Assembly (NCBI GenBank): GCA_963971225.1
Contig: OZ020269.1
Location: 37,407,264 to 37,471,263, forward strand
Reading direction: 5' to 3'
Length of the DNA stretch: 64,000 nucleotides
DNA from: Melieria omissa
Lineage: Eukaryota; Arthropoda; Insecta; Diptera; Ulidiidae
How positions within the stretch are numbered: position 1 is the stretch's first letter; the number at the start of each line of letters is the position of its first letter. The notes beneath the pieces are model-generated. The model was given only the letters and a program-made list of their open reading frames with translations. It searched no databases and had not been told where the DNA came from. Shown piece by piece: positions 1 to 11,228 of this stretch. The translations under genes were made by a program, and so were the position numbers.

Positions 1-1475
1 AAATTATAGAAACTCTTTTGTTACAGAGTTTAATTACCAATTAGCAAAATCGAATGTAATTAGTTGCAAGAATTCCGGCTGACGACATTTGTCATAGTCG
101 TATGTTCTAATTTGTATAAATTAATGTCAATAAAGAACAACTAACTAAGTAATCAACAAAACACTGTTAGGTCTGATCATATGATACTTTTGTTAAAACG
201 ACGACATAAAAATTTGTGCATTTTTTTAACGTGTTTCTATGTTTCTATGACTCGAAGCTCGCGCGATTTGCATGTTTTGCTTTGAATGACTTCAGTTGGA
301 ATTTTGCGAACTTGCGTAAAGCCAGTGATGAACTGGTGGTAATGAACTTCATCACTGTTAAAGCAACGAATTGAAGCAAAAGCAAGAGGTATTTATTAAT
401 TAATTTCTTTGTTTTTTAATTATTAATTGAATAATCAATTTATTATATTAATTGTAGGCGCAGTAGTGACGACGATATTTTATTGATTCAGGCCTCAAAG
501 AGTTTCGGCAGTCCACGTTCATTTTTTCTTAGAAATGCAATTGTTTGGTGCACGTATATTTTGTTTTTCATTCGGGATGCATTTTTGTTGTTTTAAAAAT
601 ATTTTTAAAATAAAATTAATATTTTAAAATTTCATTGTTTTATTTTCATTTATAAAATTCGACTGGTTAGAAAACTAAGCCAGAATAAACTACTTTGAAA
701 CTACTTGCTTCGCAACTGGTTTAGAAACTGTTTTACTTAGGACTGAATTTTGATTAGTTGCAAATGGGTGCATACAGGGACAATTGACTGTCGCCTAGGA
801 CATCGCCATGTTAAAAAGGTGAGTTTGCTCCAAGGAACCGAATCGGTTCAGAAGTCAGATATGACTGATAAGCAACAAGTTGAAAAATTACATTCGGACC
901 TGTCCGAATTCCTAGAGGGTATGTAAACTACATATACGTACATACCAAGCTCAATATTTTGGCTCTCACAGCAATAATGCTCTATAAAGAAGAGAGTAAA
1001 ATTTTAACAATCAACTTAGTCTTGGCCTTAATGTTTATATAATACTGCGACTAACTCGCACTTGGGGAGTGAAGCTTATCTTAAATTTTGCGACTCATGT
1101 TTACTTTCTCATATAGCGAATAGTAGGCGGTACGTTTAAAAACGAACTCTTGAGAAAACGCAACAGATACGACCGACTGCTAACAAGTGGCAATCTGTCT
1201 GATATGAGTTGAGCTACTCTTTGCTTTTAAGTTGTCTCAAATGCCTGAGTGAGCGTTTCCTCAATTTATCTCTCTAATTTCGACTAACTCCCAATATTGC
1301 GACGCTCGGAATGTTGATGTTATAACTTTTTTCAGAAAGTCTTGTGCATGGTACTATAAAAGGTATGGCAGATAGGGAGAGAACTTTTTAAGTATTGTGG
1401 AATGTCAATGAAAAATGCCAAAAACTTTGTATGTTTATGAATGTGCGATAGGTTGCACAAAATGAATTTTCACAA
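1..1475. other. AT-rich DNA without recognisable gene
   Basis: No open frame of family-like character, splice-bounded exon or inverted-end element was recognised here. The stretch is AT-rich with several short T and A runs. It may hold decayed repeats or intron/intergenic DNA. Confidence 0.4.
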
Positions 1476-1620
1476 TACAGTGGACGTCCAGTATAACGAA
1501 CTTCCCATTTAACGAATTTTCTATGGCCGTACGTTAAGGCCACATTTTTTCCATTGATGGTTCTTTATTACGACCAAAAGTGAAATTCGCTATTCGATAT
1601 AAGGAATATTTATGTTGTTT
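1476..1620 (+). mobile_element. Possible single end of a pogo/Tigger-like element
   Basis: A TA dinucleotide (1476-1477) is followed by CAGTGGACGTCCAGTATAAC and then by a related ...TTTAACGAATTTT block. A TACAGTG start followed by repeated TAACGAA motifs is typical of pogo/Tigger-type ends. I found no matching inverted end, so this may be a truncated element or chance. Confidence 0.3.
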
Positions 1621-2439
1621 GTTGTTTTTATTCACATTCTTTACAATAACAATGAATAGTTGGTTTCGTCAAGTGAACGGTACCTCAATTGTTTTTGTTA
1701 CGTTAAAACATTCAAATTTCCGTCAAGTTAGTTAATGTTCACAGGATTTGTTTTGCGTTCGGTCGGCTTTTTTCTTTTAAAAATAAAAATTGCAATAATC
1801 AATCAAGAGAAATTGCCAAACAGAAAACTTTACTTGCGGTACAGAGGCAATCGCGCATCGAAGACTTTTTCTCTGTACACACATAGCCATATTTGTATTA
1901 TGAAAATGCTGGAGTAAAACAAGATATTTGTTTAACCCTAATCCGTCGTTCGGGTGATTTTTCACCCATTTTCAACTTTGAGATGCTATAACTTTGTTAT
2001 ATATTTATCAAAATGATTAAGGTTTCTTGTATTTGTAGCAAACCAATATAAGTTTTAGAATTTATCTACAACATATTGATTATTTGATTATAACGGTGAT
2101 TACAAAAAAGTTACGTGGGCGACGTTCGGGTGATATTTCACCCATATACAAATTGTATGGAAATTCAACGCAACACATACAGAAAATGCCATACAATTAC
2201 GTCACTGGATTGAAAGTTTTGAACTGCTTTTATAGGCAAAACATTTTTATAGATCAATGGGCCTCCTGAATTTAACGGGAAAGTAATAGCTGATTATATT
2301 ATTTCAACTAAAGTTGGTATAACTCGCTATGCTTGAAGTCGTGTGTCAGCAATACAAGATGCCAATGAAGACCAATGTTAAAGATAGTAACTGCAAAAAC
2401 TAATGTTGAAGGTTCGCGAGTTCTTGGCAGTGAATGGAT

Positions 2440-3110
2440 CTGCGTTGGTGATATTCAGGCATAGTTTGGTATTTCAATTTTGAGTGGTGTTTATAAGTCG
2501 AATGGAGAATCTCTTGATAATCTGTAGAGTTGCACAACAGGCAGACCAATTTTTCGTTCTGTCGGTGACAAAACCACTCGCCAAGAACGTAACGATTGTA
2601 ATCAAGAATGAAGCTCGTTAACACCCATAAGAGATATATGAGAAAATTGGTTTTAGTGACAACTGCTATGTACGTCCTATGAAAAGGACACACTAAGTTA
2701 ACAAGAAGAAGATGCCCCTTTGAGCACTTTTCATCATAACCAGGATTATGGGTGACAAAAAATTACCCGAAATTATAGCGTTTTACAATAAATCAAAAGC
2801 AGTAGTTGACACTTAAGACCAATTGATTGTTCACTAACTATACTCTTAAGCAAAAACCAATTGCTGTCGATTCCATCTGGATCGCTTGTACAAAAAGTAC
2901 AAGTGGCGAATTTATCTTGAACACTTAGATTTGAGTTTAGTAAAGCTAAAGATTTTGCGTAGAGCAACGTTAGCGAAAGGAAAATCTTCATGCTGACTTC
3001 TTATCTCAATACAGCCATTTTTGCAAACCTTGTCAGAAAATCAGAGCGTAAAAAAGTAAAAGAACTATTGGAAGATAGCTAATTGGTATCAAAAACGATC
3101 GAAAGGCATA
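2440..3110 (+). pseudogene. piggyBac-like transposase remnant
   Basis: Broken coding remnant read in three frames. Around 2483 the frame gives SGVYKSNGESLDNL followed by a stop and then CTTGRPIFRS, matching the conserved 'GVYRS..NL..LW....GRPIF' block of piggyBac transposases. Around 2755 it gives KLPEIIAFYNKSKAVVDT, a stop, then DQL, matching the '.KP..I..YN.tKgGVDt.D.l' block that ends the catalytic domain in this family. The order of the blocks is right, but stops and frameshifts lie between them and the first catalytic region cannot be read. The product, when intact, would cut and paste at TTAA. No function is expected from this copy. Confidence 0.6.
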
Positions 3111-3174
3111 TTCTGCTTGCAATTCTTGAAAAAAAATATACTTGTGGTGAACATAAAGTTTTAGTTAACTACTG

Positions 3175-3350
3175 CCCTTCCTTGGCCCCTTTCCCCATCC
3201 GATTGAAATGAGTGCTGTAACATATATTCGAAAAACAGTATTACATACACATTTAAAAACGGGTGAAATTTGTGGTATATCACAACGGGTCTCATAATAG
3301 GCCTTCGAGTGTGTCTCTTACAGAGGCAGCCACAATAACCTAACCTAACC
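3175..3350 (+). repeat. Interspersed repeat with (CCTAA)n tail
   Basis: The block from GTGGTATATCACAACGGG (about 3272) through 'cgagtgtgtctcttacagaggcagcc' to CCTAACCTAACCT is repeated in reverse at 9365-9450. The upstream part (3175-3270, pyrimidine-rich, then GCTGTAACA, then ACGGGTGAAAT) recurs at 34535-34650. A tandem CCTAA tail after a conserved 3' end suggests the tail of a non-LTR retroelement or SINE, inserted within the piggyBac-like relic. The class is inferred. Confidence 0.5.
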
Positions 3351-3555
3351 TAGTTGCCCTAATTGCAAAAAAAGAGACAAATTTGTTAACTTATTTATCT
3401 GTAAGATAACAAAGATAATAAAGATTAAAGATAACAAATTATTTTGTATTATAATTGGTCAAAAAATTCATTAAAACAATGCAAAGTACCATATGGATGA
3501 AATATCACCCGAACATCTTATGTGTGAGTTTTTTTGAATGTCGGATGAGGGTTAA

Positions 3556-3772
3556 CCTTTTGTCTGTCCTTTGCTAAAAAATGGCGATCACTCTCCTTTG
3601 GGGTCAGGATGACCCCAATCAAACGGTTATATGATTTACTGACAAAACATGAAGAAATGTCGATTTGTTATTGGGTTGTAAGCGCGATTAACACTAAATA
3701 ACACAAGTAGACGACCGCTCAACCGTTTTTAATTCCGCCTGGGGTCAAATACCCCAAGGGACAGGCAGAAGG
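3556..3772. mobile_element. 217 bp TTAA-flanked MITE
   Basis: It is bounded by TTAA at 3552-3555 and 3773-3776. The ends are CCTTTTGTCTGTCC and, reversed, CCTTCTGCCTGTCC. It contains the near-palindromes GGGGTCAGGATGACCCC and GGGGTCAAATACCCC close to the two ends. It is too short to code. Its left TTAA is also the right TTAA of the piggyBac-like element at 1936-3551. Confidence 0.7.
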
Positions 3773-3776
3773 TTAA

Positions 3777-4748
3777 AAATTGAACATGTGAGACTTATTT
3801 CTTTAAGAAGGATGGTTTAAAACAAACAAAAAAATTGGTGGTCATTGAGTTTATGTTTTTTCAGTGATAAACAACCTTTCATTCGGACTGGTCGATATTG
3901 AAAAAAAAATCTATGAAATGATGTAAGAAGTTAAAGTTAAAGAAAATCAGCACAAGGACGTATGGATCTGCATGTAAAACATAAAATTAGTATTTTCCGA
4001 GAACCGGAGATCAACAGTTGATTCCCTAACCGACTTAACCATCACTTAGAAAAGCAATTGCACCTTAATATATAACCCCTTGCAATGTGTTGGCCTGTGC
4101 ACTAAAAGGAACATTGTTTTCGCAACGGCTACTATGTATATAAAGCTACTACTCGAGTTTCATCGATACCTATCATCCCAATTTATTTCGAATGAGCTTC
4201 CGATGGATCTTACCATTTTCACTGCAAGGATCGATTTCTATATCCGGGATTTACCAGAGCAGGCAGTGTATTAATTGTGGCATCTTCATTTGCTAGTCGC
4301 GAGATAGACCTATGCCACAGATAACTCATCATATAGATGTCCAGTCTCATACGACGAAAACGGCACACAAATTTCAAGCTCTGAATTACAGCTTTTTTCC
4401 GCAAAGCTATTTTACGCACACAACTGCATGTGCTCATCCAGAACTTTTGTCGGATTGAATTAATTTTGAATTTCTTTTCTGTGATATTCTTTTTTGCAAC
4501 ATATATTTATGATTTTAGCTTCAACGATCACGTACTGTATTTGGTGTAACAGGTAGACAGCACATCATTTATCCGTAATTTCTTTTTCGTAAATTTCGCC
4601 TCGGGTTCAAGGCTGGGCGAGAAGCAAAATTTTTCTTAACATTTAACGCTTTTTTTTATAAACCTTTTTAATCGGTTATACCGGAAATTAATAATGTGTT
4701 CAAAAAATGTGATATAAATGAATCGGCACTAAACATTTTGTGCATGAT
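3777..4748. other. Unassigned DNA with a shared repeat scrap
   Basis: No gene recognised. The stretch at about 4307-4352 (CACAGATAACTCATCATATA and on to GATGTCCAG) is shared with about 9645-9690 and, inverted, with about 9140-9165, so part of this region is repeat-derived. The rest is AT-rich. Confidence 0.4.
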
Positions 4749-4901
4749 CAAAGAATATAAAGAAAGAAAATAATTTTCTTTGGCATGATACATACACATC
4801 GTTGCTAAGGCAACGCATTGTCAATAGCTGCGGCGCCAGCAGGTCTATCCTCTGCGTCGGCGTAACTGTATTGCGACAATGAAGTGACCGCTGAACAATT
4901 A

Positions 4902-6224
4902 GGGTCAGATGGGGGAAATGTAAACAAGGGGTAAATGTAAACAGCGGTTATTTTATACTTTTAAAATTAAATGCAACAGACCATGACCCAAAAATATATT
5001 AATTTAACATGTCCTTAAACTGTCGCCGAACTTTCACGTCGGTGGCTTTCAAATATCAATGAAAGTTTTAGTCTTAAAGAGAACGTATGTTCTAAAAGTG
5101 AAAATCACTTTTGTAAGTATTTTTTAATTTGTGTGTGAAAGTGCTTAAACTAAAAATTCTTGTAATATTGTAACTTTGTTTATCAATCTTAGAGTGTAAG
5201 GAAATAAAATTGTTGCTGTCTTTCCCTAAATTTGTAATTGTTTTGTTGTTTTTTTCGTGTTTACATTTCCCCCAATAATTTTTAGCATGTGGGGTAAATG
5301 TAACCACTTTTTTGGGGTAAATGTTTTTGGGGTAAACGTTTTTTTCTGAGAGCCTTCCCGGTTCGTATCATTTCAAGTGATCAGAATGCCACGAACGTAT
5401 GTAAGGAAGAAGCCACTTGTAGAGTACGACGTAAAAAATGTAGAAAACGCTGATAATGATACTATTAGTAAGGAAAAAATCCAATTCCTAGACTTAAGCC
5501 AATGAAGTATAGTGAAGTTTTGACTTCTAACAAAGTTCTTAAGCGACTGAAGGAAAAAAGTCAAAAAGATAGCAAACAAAATCTCTAAGCCCAAGAGAAA
5601 GTCTGTTTTATAAGCTAAAAACCGCTTCCATAGAAAACACGAACCAAAAGCACGAGTACAAAGGACTCTGCAAATGGAAAATACGTTGTCTATAAAGATG
5701 GTAGTGCATGAGAACTTTGCAGTTGATGATGTAGATGAGAAGGAGGAGCTGGAATCCGTGGATCCAGCTAGGCTTACAAAAGGTAAATTTCTGTTTAAGG
5801 GAGATAGCAGATTAACTATACTTTTCAAATACGTATGCGTTATACAATCCTACCAACAAAATGACGATATTGACAAAATCTCCTCAAAAGTGTGGGCACC
5901 TTGAAGAAACCTTGAAGAATACCTACCTAGATACCGAAGTTCCGAGTGTCTTAAGGGAGCGAAAGCACTGTTTCCTTTTACCCCTGAATTTTAAAAATAA
6001 TTTGGGAAATGTAAACAACACCGGGATAAATGTAAACACCACTCTTTTGCGCTTCGTTGGTTTTAAAGAGCGAGTTACTGATCACCAGTGCAATACCTGA
6101 TGTTTTTTAAAAATAATGTTAATTTTTGAAAGTAGAAAAGGTGTCCTAAAAAGTATTTTTTCAGTTTTTTCAAAGTACTTGCGCAAAAAAAGCAAAAAGT
6201 GTTTACATTTCCCCCATCTGACCC
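4902..6224 (+). mobile_element. pogo-like TA-flanked DNA transposon
   Basis: A perfect inverted terminal repeat of about 24 bp begins GGGTCAGATGGGGGAAATGT and is flanked by TA on both sides (4900-4901, 6225-6226). The motif GGGGTAAATGTAAAC and variants recur as subterminal repeats near 4930, 5260-5340 and 6000-6035. The paralogous fold-back arm at 12041-12042 holds the uninterrupted site with a single TA. Remnants of a coding region lie inside. Confidence 0.8.
5386..5790 (+). pseudogene. Possible pogo-type transposase remnant
   Basis: The frame from the ATG at 5386 opens MPRTYVRKKPLVEYD, resembling the short basic start that precedes the helix-turn-helix of many pogo/Tigger-like proteins. 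It stops after about 40 codons. Further short acidic frames follow (for example from 5674, rich in D and E), which could be the acidic C-terminal tail seen in such proteins. No catalytic DDE block is visible, so most of the gene is missing. The assignment leans on the element ends as much as on the protein. Confidence 0.35.
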
Positions 6225-6639
6225 TACATTCGTTTTGGCAGATTTTGCCGATCTTTTCATTTTTTTTGCGAAAAGCGAGTGCGTACCCAGCAACAAATTA
6301 AGGGGGGCAAAGACATACACTCCGGGCCACCAGAATAGGTTCACATTTTTTTCTCGAGGAAAATGAGTAGTGTTCTTACAAAACACCGTTTTACCTCATT
6401 TATTGGTATCAAGATGTTCAAGGCATCTATTGTGAACCTACATGTCCAAAACACAATTTGACATTTATTTCATTTTTTGTTTTTGGCCCACTTTTGTAAA
6501 GTGAACCCCAAAACTGAGTACATTTTAGTGGGCCATCAGAATAGGTTCACATTCAAAATCGCTGCTTTTTTGGCGAATAACGGGACTTTTGGGAGCAAAA
6601 CCAAATTTGATCATTCCATTAAATGTTTTTCTTAACGTT

Positions 6640-8363
6640 TGTATGAAAATGGGCCACGGAAAAGCTCTAACTTCCGAAGAAATCGCTCAAATTAAAGTGC
6701 TTGAAAGCGAAAATTATTCTTTGCATAAAATAGCGTTTAAGGGGTTATATACCTTTTTCTGTAGGGGAAATACAGTGTTTTAATTTTTTTTTAAAGCATG
6801 TTACCATAGCTTTATTCAAATGCAATACAAAGTTTATAAAAGTACATGTTCTTATGTGAATTTGTATAAAATTTCAAGCGAAAATTCGAAAAATTGGGGA
6901 AGTTACAGTCCTTGCCGCAGAAGTCCTTTTGTTAGCAGTGGTTGACGGTGAGCATGAAATCGAGGTAACGGCTCAGCGAAAAAAAAACAAAAAAAAACCA
7001 CAAATAGTACACAGTGTTGTCTTGTTCGTGAACGAAGGATTTTACAAAAAAAAAATTTTTACAGTTACAGTGCTATTTTTTCCAAAAATGTCGATTTTTT
7101 AAGGTCGAAAAATTGAGTTTTTTGCCAAAAAAAAATAGAAGATTTTCATTCACGAATTAGCTATTGTTTGTACAAACAACCCCTCAAAATTTCAAACTGA
7201 TCGATGCAGTGGTTAGCGGGATATCGTGCTCACCGCGATGGCATTTTTCAAAAAACATCATTTGGAGAAAATCACGTTTAAAGTTTGAGTTGAATACTTG
7301 AGTTCCGGAAACTGCGCGCTATGAACGGCCGTATCTTAGGTTCTAGTGCCCCGATCTCGATGAAATTTTGCAGAAAAATTGTTAAAAGTATGTACTTCAA
7401 AAATAAGTCATAAAATTTTTTTCCGATTTTTGAGCCACAAAAAGGTATATAACCCCTTAAAATAAACAGAAGTCAAAATTTGGTGAGCAATTATTTGCGA
7501 AATAAAATCACTAATGGAAAAAACATGAAAGGCTGCACGCATTCGGTGACAACGTCTGCAGACAAGCGTGCCATACTGCGATGTGCTTCAAATTCCGCTG
7601 ACTCAGTTGCCAAAATCAAGGCTAAAACTGGACTTCTGCAAGCTATTCTACTATCAAACGTGTCATTCGGAATGTCCCCAACCTAAAAAGAAAAAAACTG
7701 CAAAAAGAACCACTGCTAACTGCTCAGCGCCAAGAAAACCGTTTGGAATTTCGCAGAAATTATATGGCATGGAACGACAAATGGAAGTAAGTCGAGTTTT
7801 CGGGCGAAAAACGGTTTAATCTTGATGGACCCGATGAATAGAATTTGTATTTCCATGACCTTAGAAAAAATGAACGCTTTTTAACACGCCACCACGTTTG
7901 AGAAGGTGGAATTATGGTATGGGGAGCGATTTCCTACTACGGAACTGTCAAGCTGAAATTTCAAACAGCTAGAATGGCGGTAATGGGCTATAAAACCATG
8001 CTTGAGAGAGTTTTTCCACAATTGTCTGTCTTGTTTGGTCCTATTAAGTGGATATTCCAGCAGGACAATGCACCCATCCATACTTTACGGGTCGTGAAGC
8101 AGTGGTTGATGCAGCAAAACTTTGATCAGCTGGAGCGGGCTCCCTATTTTGCTGATTTTAATATCATTGAAAACGTTTGGGGATGGTTGGTGAGGAAGGT
8201 CTATGCCTTCGGACGCCAGTTCGACAACAACGATGAACTTATTGGTGCCATTGAAGCAGCGTGGGAGACTATTTCTCTAGATTTAATTAAGTCTTTATAC
8301 GAGTCAATGTTGACGCGAACTTTTGAAGCCATACTAAATAAAGGTGGCCATACTCGCTTTTAA
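6640..8363 (+). pseudogene. Tc1-family DD34E transposase, disrupted
   Basis: The plus-strand frame starts at the ATG at 6640 (MGHGKALTSEEIAQIKVLES), the N-terminal helix-turn-helix region. It is cut after 'LHKIAF' by the MITE at 6740-7457 and resumes at about 7460. A frameshift near 7660 and stops at about 7790-7890 break the middle. The C-terminal 149 codons (7914-8363) are clean: VWGAISYYG, then the second catalytic Asp in QQDNAPIHT, then Glu in FADFNIIENVWG. I count 34 residues between them, hence DD34E. The first catalytic Asp is probably in FNLDGPDE near 7825. The stop codon lies just inside the right inverted repeat. Not functional as it stands. Confidence 0.8.
6740..7457. mobile_element. 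718 bp TA-flanked MITE inside the Tc1-like gene
   Basis: The ends are AGGGGTTATATACCTTTTT and its reverse complement, about 20 bp, each flanked by TA (6738-6739, 7458-7459). Removing it with one TA rejoins the transposase frame, which supports the boundaries. The interior has no coding potential. It contains A and T runs and a pair of similar 'accgcgatggc / tgcagtggttagcgggatatcgtgctcacc' blocks. Confidence 0.8.
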
Positions 8364-8864
8364 AACCAATAAATTTAAGTGTTGTTTACCAAACAGTCCA
8401 TATTATTTGCATTTACCACTGTTTCAATCTTAGTTTTCAGAGTGAACCTATTCTGGTGGCCCACTAAAATGTACTCAGTTTTGGGGTTCACTTTACAAAA
8501 TTGGGCCAAAAAAGAAAAATGAAATAAATGTCAAATTGTGTTTTGGACATGTAGGTTCACAATAGATGCCTTGAACATCTTGATACCAATAAATGAGGTA
8601 AAACGGTGTTTTGTAAGAACACTACTCATTTTCCTCGAGAAAAAAATGTGAACCTATTCTGGTGGCCCGGAGTGTAACTACATTTCCGAATTCAGAATAT
8701 AAAATTCAAATAGAATAGAATATAGATTTCTGAGCATATGATTTTCTGAGCAATTCACTAATCAAGAGATCTAGAAACCAAATAAATTGTTCATTCATCT
8801 TTTTTTCACGGGTCGTAAAAAAAGGAATATACATGTATTTAAAAAGAAGCCATTAAAAAATTTT

Positions 8865-8965
8865 AGGCGGCTACAGTGAGGAGTGAACCGCGAACTCGTC
8901 GTCCGAGACACTCCCGCTTACGCGTTTGACCATCAACACTCAATCCCGACTGGCTGCTTAAAAGG
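8865..8965 (-). repeat. tRNA-like segment in left fold-back arm
   Basis: Read on the minus strand this carries a B-box-like stretch and the GTCCGAGACACTCCCGCTTA block. It is the inverted partner of 11080-11165, where the B-box GGTTCGATCC is intact. It looks like a tRNA-derived stretch carried by the element, not a tRNA gene, since no acceptor-stem pairing is apparent. Confidence 0.4.
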
Positions 8966-9095
8966 TATGATAAGAGACAAGCGCCGTTTTGACTAGAAAA
9001 TCACATTTTTCTGTATCTCAAAACAGAGTACAATACGTGTGAAGCGGTGTTTGTGTGAGTGACATTAGAGGCCAAAAAGCTCTTATCGGAGGTCA

Positions 9096-9974
9096 AATTT
9101 GTCGAACTTTTTGACACATTTTTTCCTTGGCCGCTGGACATGTTATATGATGAGTTATCTGTGCCTATGCTATGACCCATGCCAAGAAGCATATCGAACC
9201 AGTCAGTGTTGTTGTCAAGACAGGACAGTCTCACGCTGACAATGTTTCTGAAGTATGTTTCACTGTTAGCTACGTTCCTCCTAACAGTGATATATATGTT
9301 ACAAATATGCATGTATGGCTATGTGCATATGTATATAATAACGTGCAACCTTATCAGACTTTAATTTAGGTTAAATTGAGTGAAGGGTGGCTGCCTCTCT
9401 AAAAAACACACTCGGAGGTCTGTTGTGGGGCCCATTGTGATACCACATATTGCATCCGTTTTTGAAATGCGTATACAACACTGTTTTCCCAACATGTCGC
9501 TCTTTGGCTGCGAGAAAATTGTTTCGAGTTTATGGCAATCCGGCATATGATAGATTATCTGTCAAAACCACGTTGTAAAAAAACTTTACTCATATGACGG
9601 CATAAATAATTTTTTGAAACCTTGAAATGCCTGCAATAGTAAACCACAGATAACTTATCATATAGATGTCCAGCGGCCAAGGAAAAAATGTGTCAAAAAG
9701 TTCGACAAATTTCCCTACAAGACGCGACTGACCGAAACTCCACTACATTCGCAACATTTTTTGAATTTACCAATACATTTGCATGAAATTTGGCCCATAT
9801 GAGACAACATATCGCTGCAATTTGTCTTTCATTCAAACTGAAACAAACCATTTAACAACCATAGAACCATTAATTGCTTATACACGCATGTGTAAGAATG
9901 AGACAACAATAGAAACAACTGCTGACAAGAACTCGCATCGGAGTTAATATAAATGATTAAGAGCCGTCGACTGC
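9096..9974. other. Fold-back loop, left half: repeat scraps
   Basis: This part of the spacer has no gene. It holds an inverted copy (9365-9450) of the CCTAA-tailed repeat seen at 3272-3345. It also holds two facing copies (about 9095-9165 and 9645-9715) of a block including TTGTCGAACTTTTTGACACA and GCCGCTGGACAT. These copies form a smaller inverted repeat within the loop. Confidence 0.5.
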
Positions 9975-10060
9975 CATAGCTACGTAGCTCAGCTGGTTAA
10001 CGCGCGCGCCGCGAGTCAAATACGACGCGCGAGCCCAAGTTCAAACTCCGTTGTTTCAAA
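9975..10060 (+). repeat. tRNA-derived SINE-like head
   Basis: It contains a perfect A-box consensus, TAGCTCAGCTGG (about 9986), and a B-box-like AGTTCAAACTCC about 50 bases on. Both are internal RNA polymerase III promoter elements. The stem arms do not pair as a tRNA, and related heads occur at 10594-10672 and 15800-15899, so a SINE family fits better than a tRNA gene. Confidence 0.5.
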
Positions 10061-10386
10061 CGCCGAAAAAAAGAAAAACAGAAAGAAGGTAAGAAATCGA
10101 ATTGAAATTTAATTTAAATAAATAATATTATTTGAATATTTAAATAACTCTGCACTTTTCAGTAACAACTTCAATATTGGGCCATAACAAGTACCGAAGC
10201 GCAAGACCAAGGAAGCCGATGCCAATGATGTCGCGCTAAGCAAACGCCTTCGATTGCGACAATATGGGGTCATCCAAGCAGGACCGCAAATGAATTTTTT
10301 TTTTAAATTAAATTTTTTTTTATTATTTTATTTAAATTAATTTAAATAAATTCAGACAGAAGTAAGAGCAAACGGTTTTTCCAAAA

Positions 10387-10389
10387 AAT

Positions 10390-10424
<35 letters not shown>
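10387..10424. repeat. (ATTT)n microsatellite
   Basis: About nine uninterrupted copies of a four-base ATTT unit. It lies a little upstream of a minus-strand SINE-like head (10594-10672) and could be a tail expansion. Confidence 0.9.
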
Positions 10425-10425
<1 letters not shown>

Positions 10426-10593
10426 GCCAAATGATACAAAATCTACAGGCTAGAAACTAAAAATTAATTAACACTTAAAAATAAAAAAGGCAATTTGGTT
10501 AAGAATAAAACTTAGAAACAAGTTCTTTAAACTTTTCTTTTGAAATACAAAAATCAATATCGGTGTTTGCTGCAACACCGAAAAAAAAGAAGT

Positions 10594-10680
10594 TTGCTGC
10601 AACGGTGAGTTGAACTCGCGGAGTCTTGACTCGCGGCCAACGCACTAGCCAGCTGAGCTACGGCGGCTGCCGCGGCAGCG
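10594..10680 (-). repeat. tRNA-derived SINE-like head
   Basis: On the minus strand it reads GCCGCCGTAGCTCAGCTGGC with an exact A-box, then a B-box-like GAGTTCAACTC. The same GCCGCCGT(A/G)GCTCAG start occurs at 15899 on the minus strand, which supports a common family. Confidence 0.5.
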
Positions 10681-11079
10681 ACGGTGAAATAGCCATTAAA
10701 AACTAAATATTTGGAGGTTGGAACACGTATGCGTTAGAGCAGAGCAAACACACTTTTCTTAATATGCAAAAGGTGTGTGTTAGAGTGAAACAAAAAATCA
10801 CACGTAAACGAGAGTTTCGGTCATTTTTTCACACCGCCTGTACAAAAATGGGAGAAACTTTGTTCGGAGAGCTGACCGAAACTTCGGTCAGGCATGTCGG
10901 TCATATGACCGATCATATGACCGTCACTGTTCTTGTAGGGTTGGCCTCCGATAAGAGCTTTTTGGCCTCTAATGTCACTCACACAAACACCGCTTTACAC
11001 GCATTGTGCTCTGTTTTGAGATACAGAAATATGTGATTTTTAGTCAAAACGGCGCTTGTCTGTTATCATACCTTTTAAG

Positions 11080-11165
11080 CAACCAGTCGGGATTGAGTTT
11101 TGATGGTCAAACGCGTAAGCGGGAGTGTCTCGGACGACAAGTTCGCGGTTCGATCCTTACTGTAG
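11080..11165 (+). repeat. tRNA-like segment in right fold-back arm
   Basis: It contains GGTTCGATCC, an almost exact B-box, preceded by AAGCGGGAGTGTCTCGGACG. It is the inverted counterpart of 8865-8965. No convincing acceptor stem was found. Confidence 0.4.
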
Positions 11166-11228
11166 CTGCTAAGATTTTGGTGACTTTTTTTAATAATATA
11201 TTTTTTTACGACCCGTGAGAACAATATA

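Larger units (their letters stand above)
1936..3551 (+). mobile_element. Decayed piggyBac-like DNA transposon
   Basis: TTAA lies immediately outside both ends (1932-1935 and 3552-3555). The ends read CCCTAATCCG and, in reverse complement, CCCTCATCCG, the CCC...GGG form usual in piggyBac elements. Subterminal motifs of the form GGGTGA...TCACCC recur near 1950, 2125 and 3490. The interior carries a recognisable but broken piggyBac transposase on the plus strand. At about 1.6 kb it is shorter than a 2.4 kb piggyBac, so internal sequence has been lost. Confidence 0.75.
6318..8674 (+). mobile_element. Tc1-like transposon with long IR/DR-type ends
   Basis: TA flanks both ends (6316-6317, 8675-8676). 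The inverted ends are about 240 bp long, starting CACTCCGGGCCACCAGAATA. Each arm carries a second, inner copy of the GGCCAYCAGAATAGGTTCAC block (about 6532 and 8440), giving two direct repeats per arm as in IR/DR Tc1 elements such as Minos or Sleeping Beauty. The partner fold-back arm at about 11944-11950 shows the empty site (AAAGACATAACTACATTT). It carries a broken transposase and a MITE. Confidence 0.85.

Noticed and set aside
1936..1960. Riboswitch, operator or other bacterial-type control site at the palindromes
   Set aside because: The window is eukaryotic and the palindromes track transposon ends.
3325..3345. CCTAACCTAACCT as a telomeric repeat
   Set aside because: Only three units, attached to a dispersed repeat also found at 9365-9450. 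Flies do not use this telomere repeat.
5373..5828. 151-residue minus-strand open frame in the pogo-like element
   Set aside because: Ser/Phe/Leu-rich composition and no family blocks. It is the antisense shadow of the plus-strand remnant.
9975..10060. Genuine tRNA gene
   Set aside because: A- and B-boxes are present but no acceptor or anticodon stem could be paired, and related heads are dispersed.
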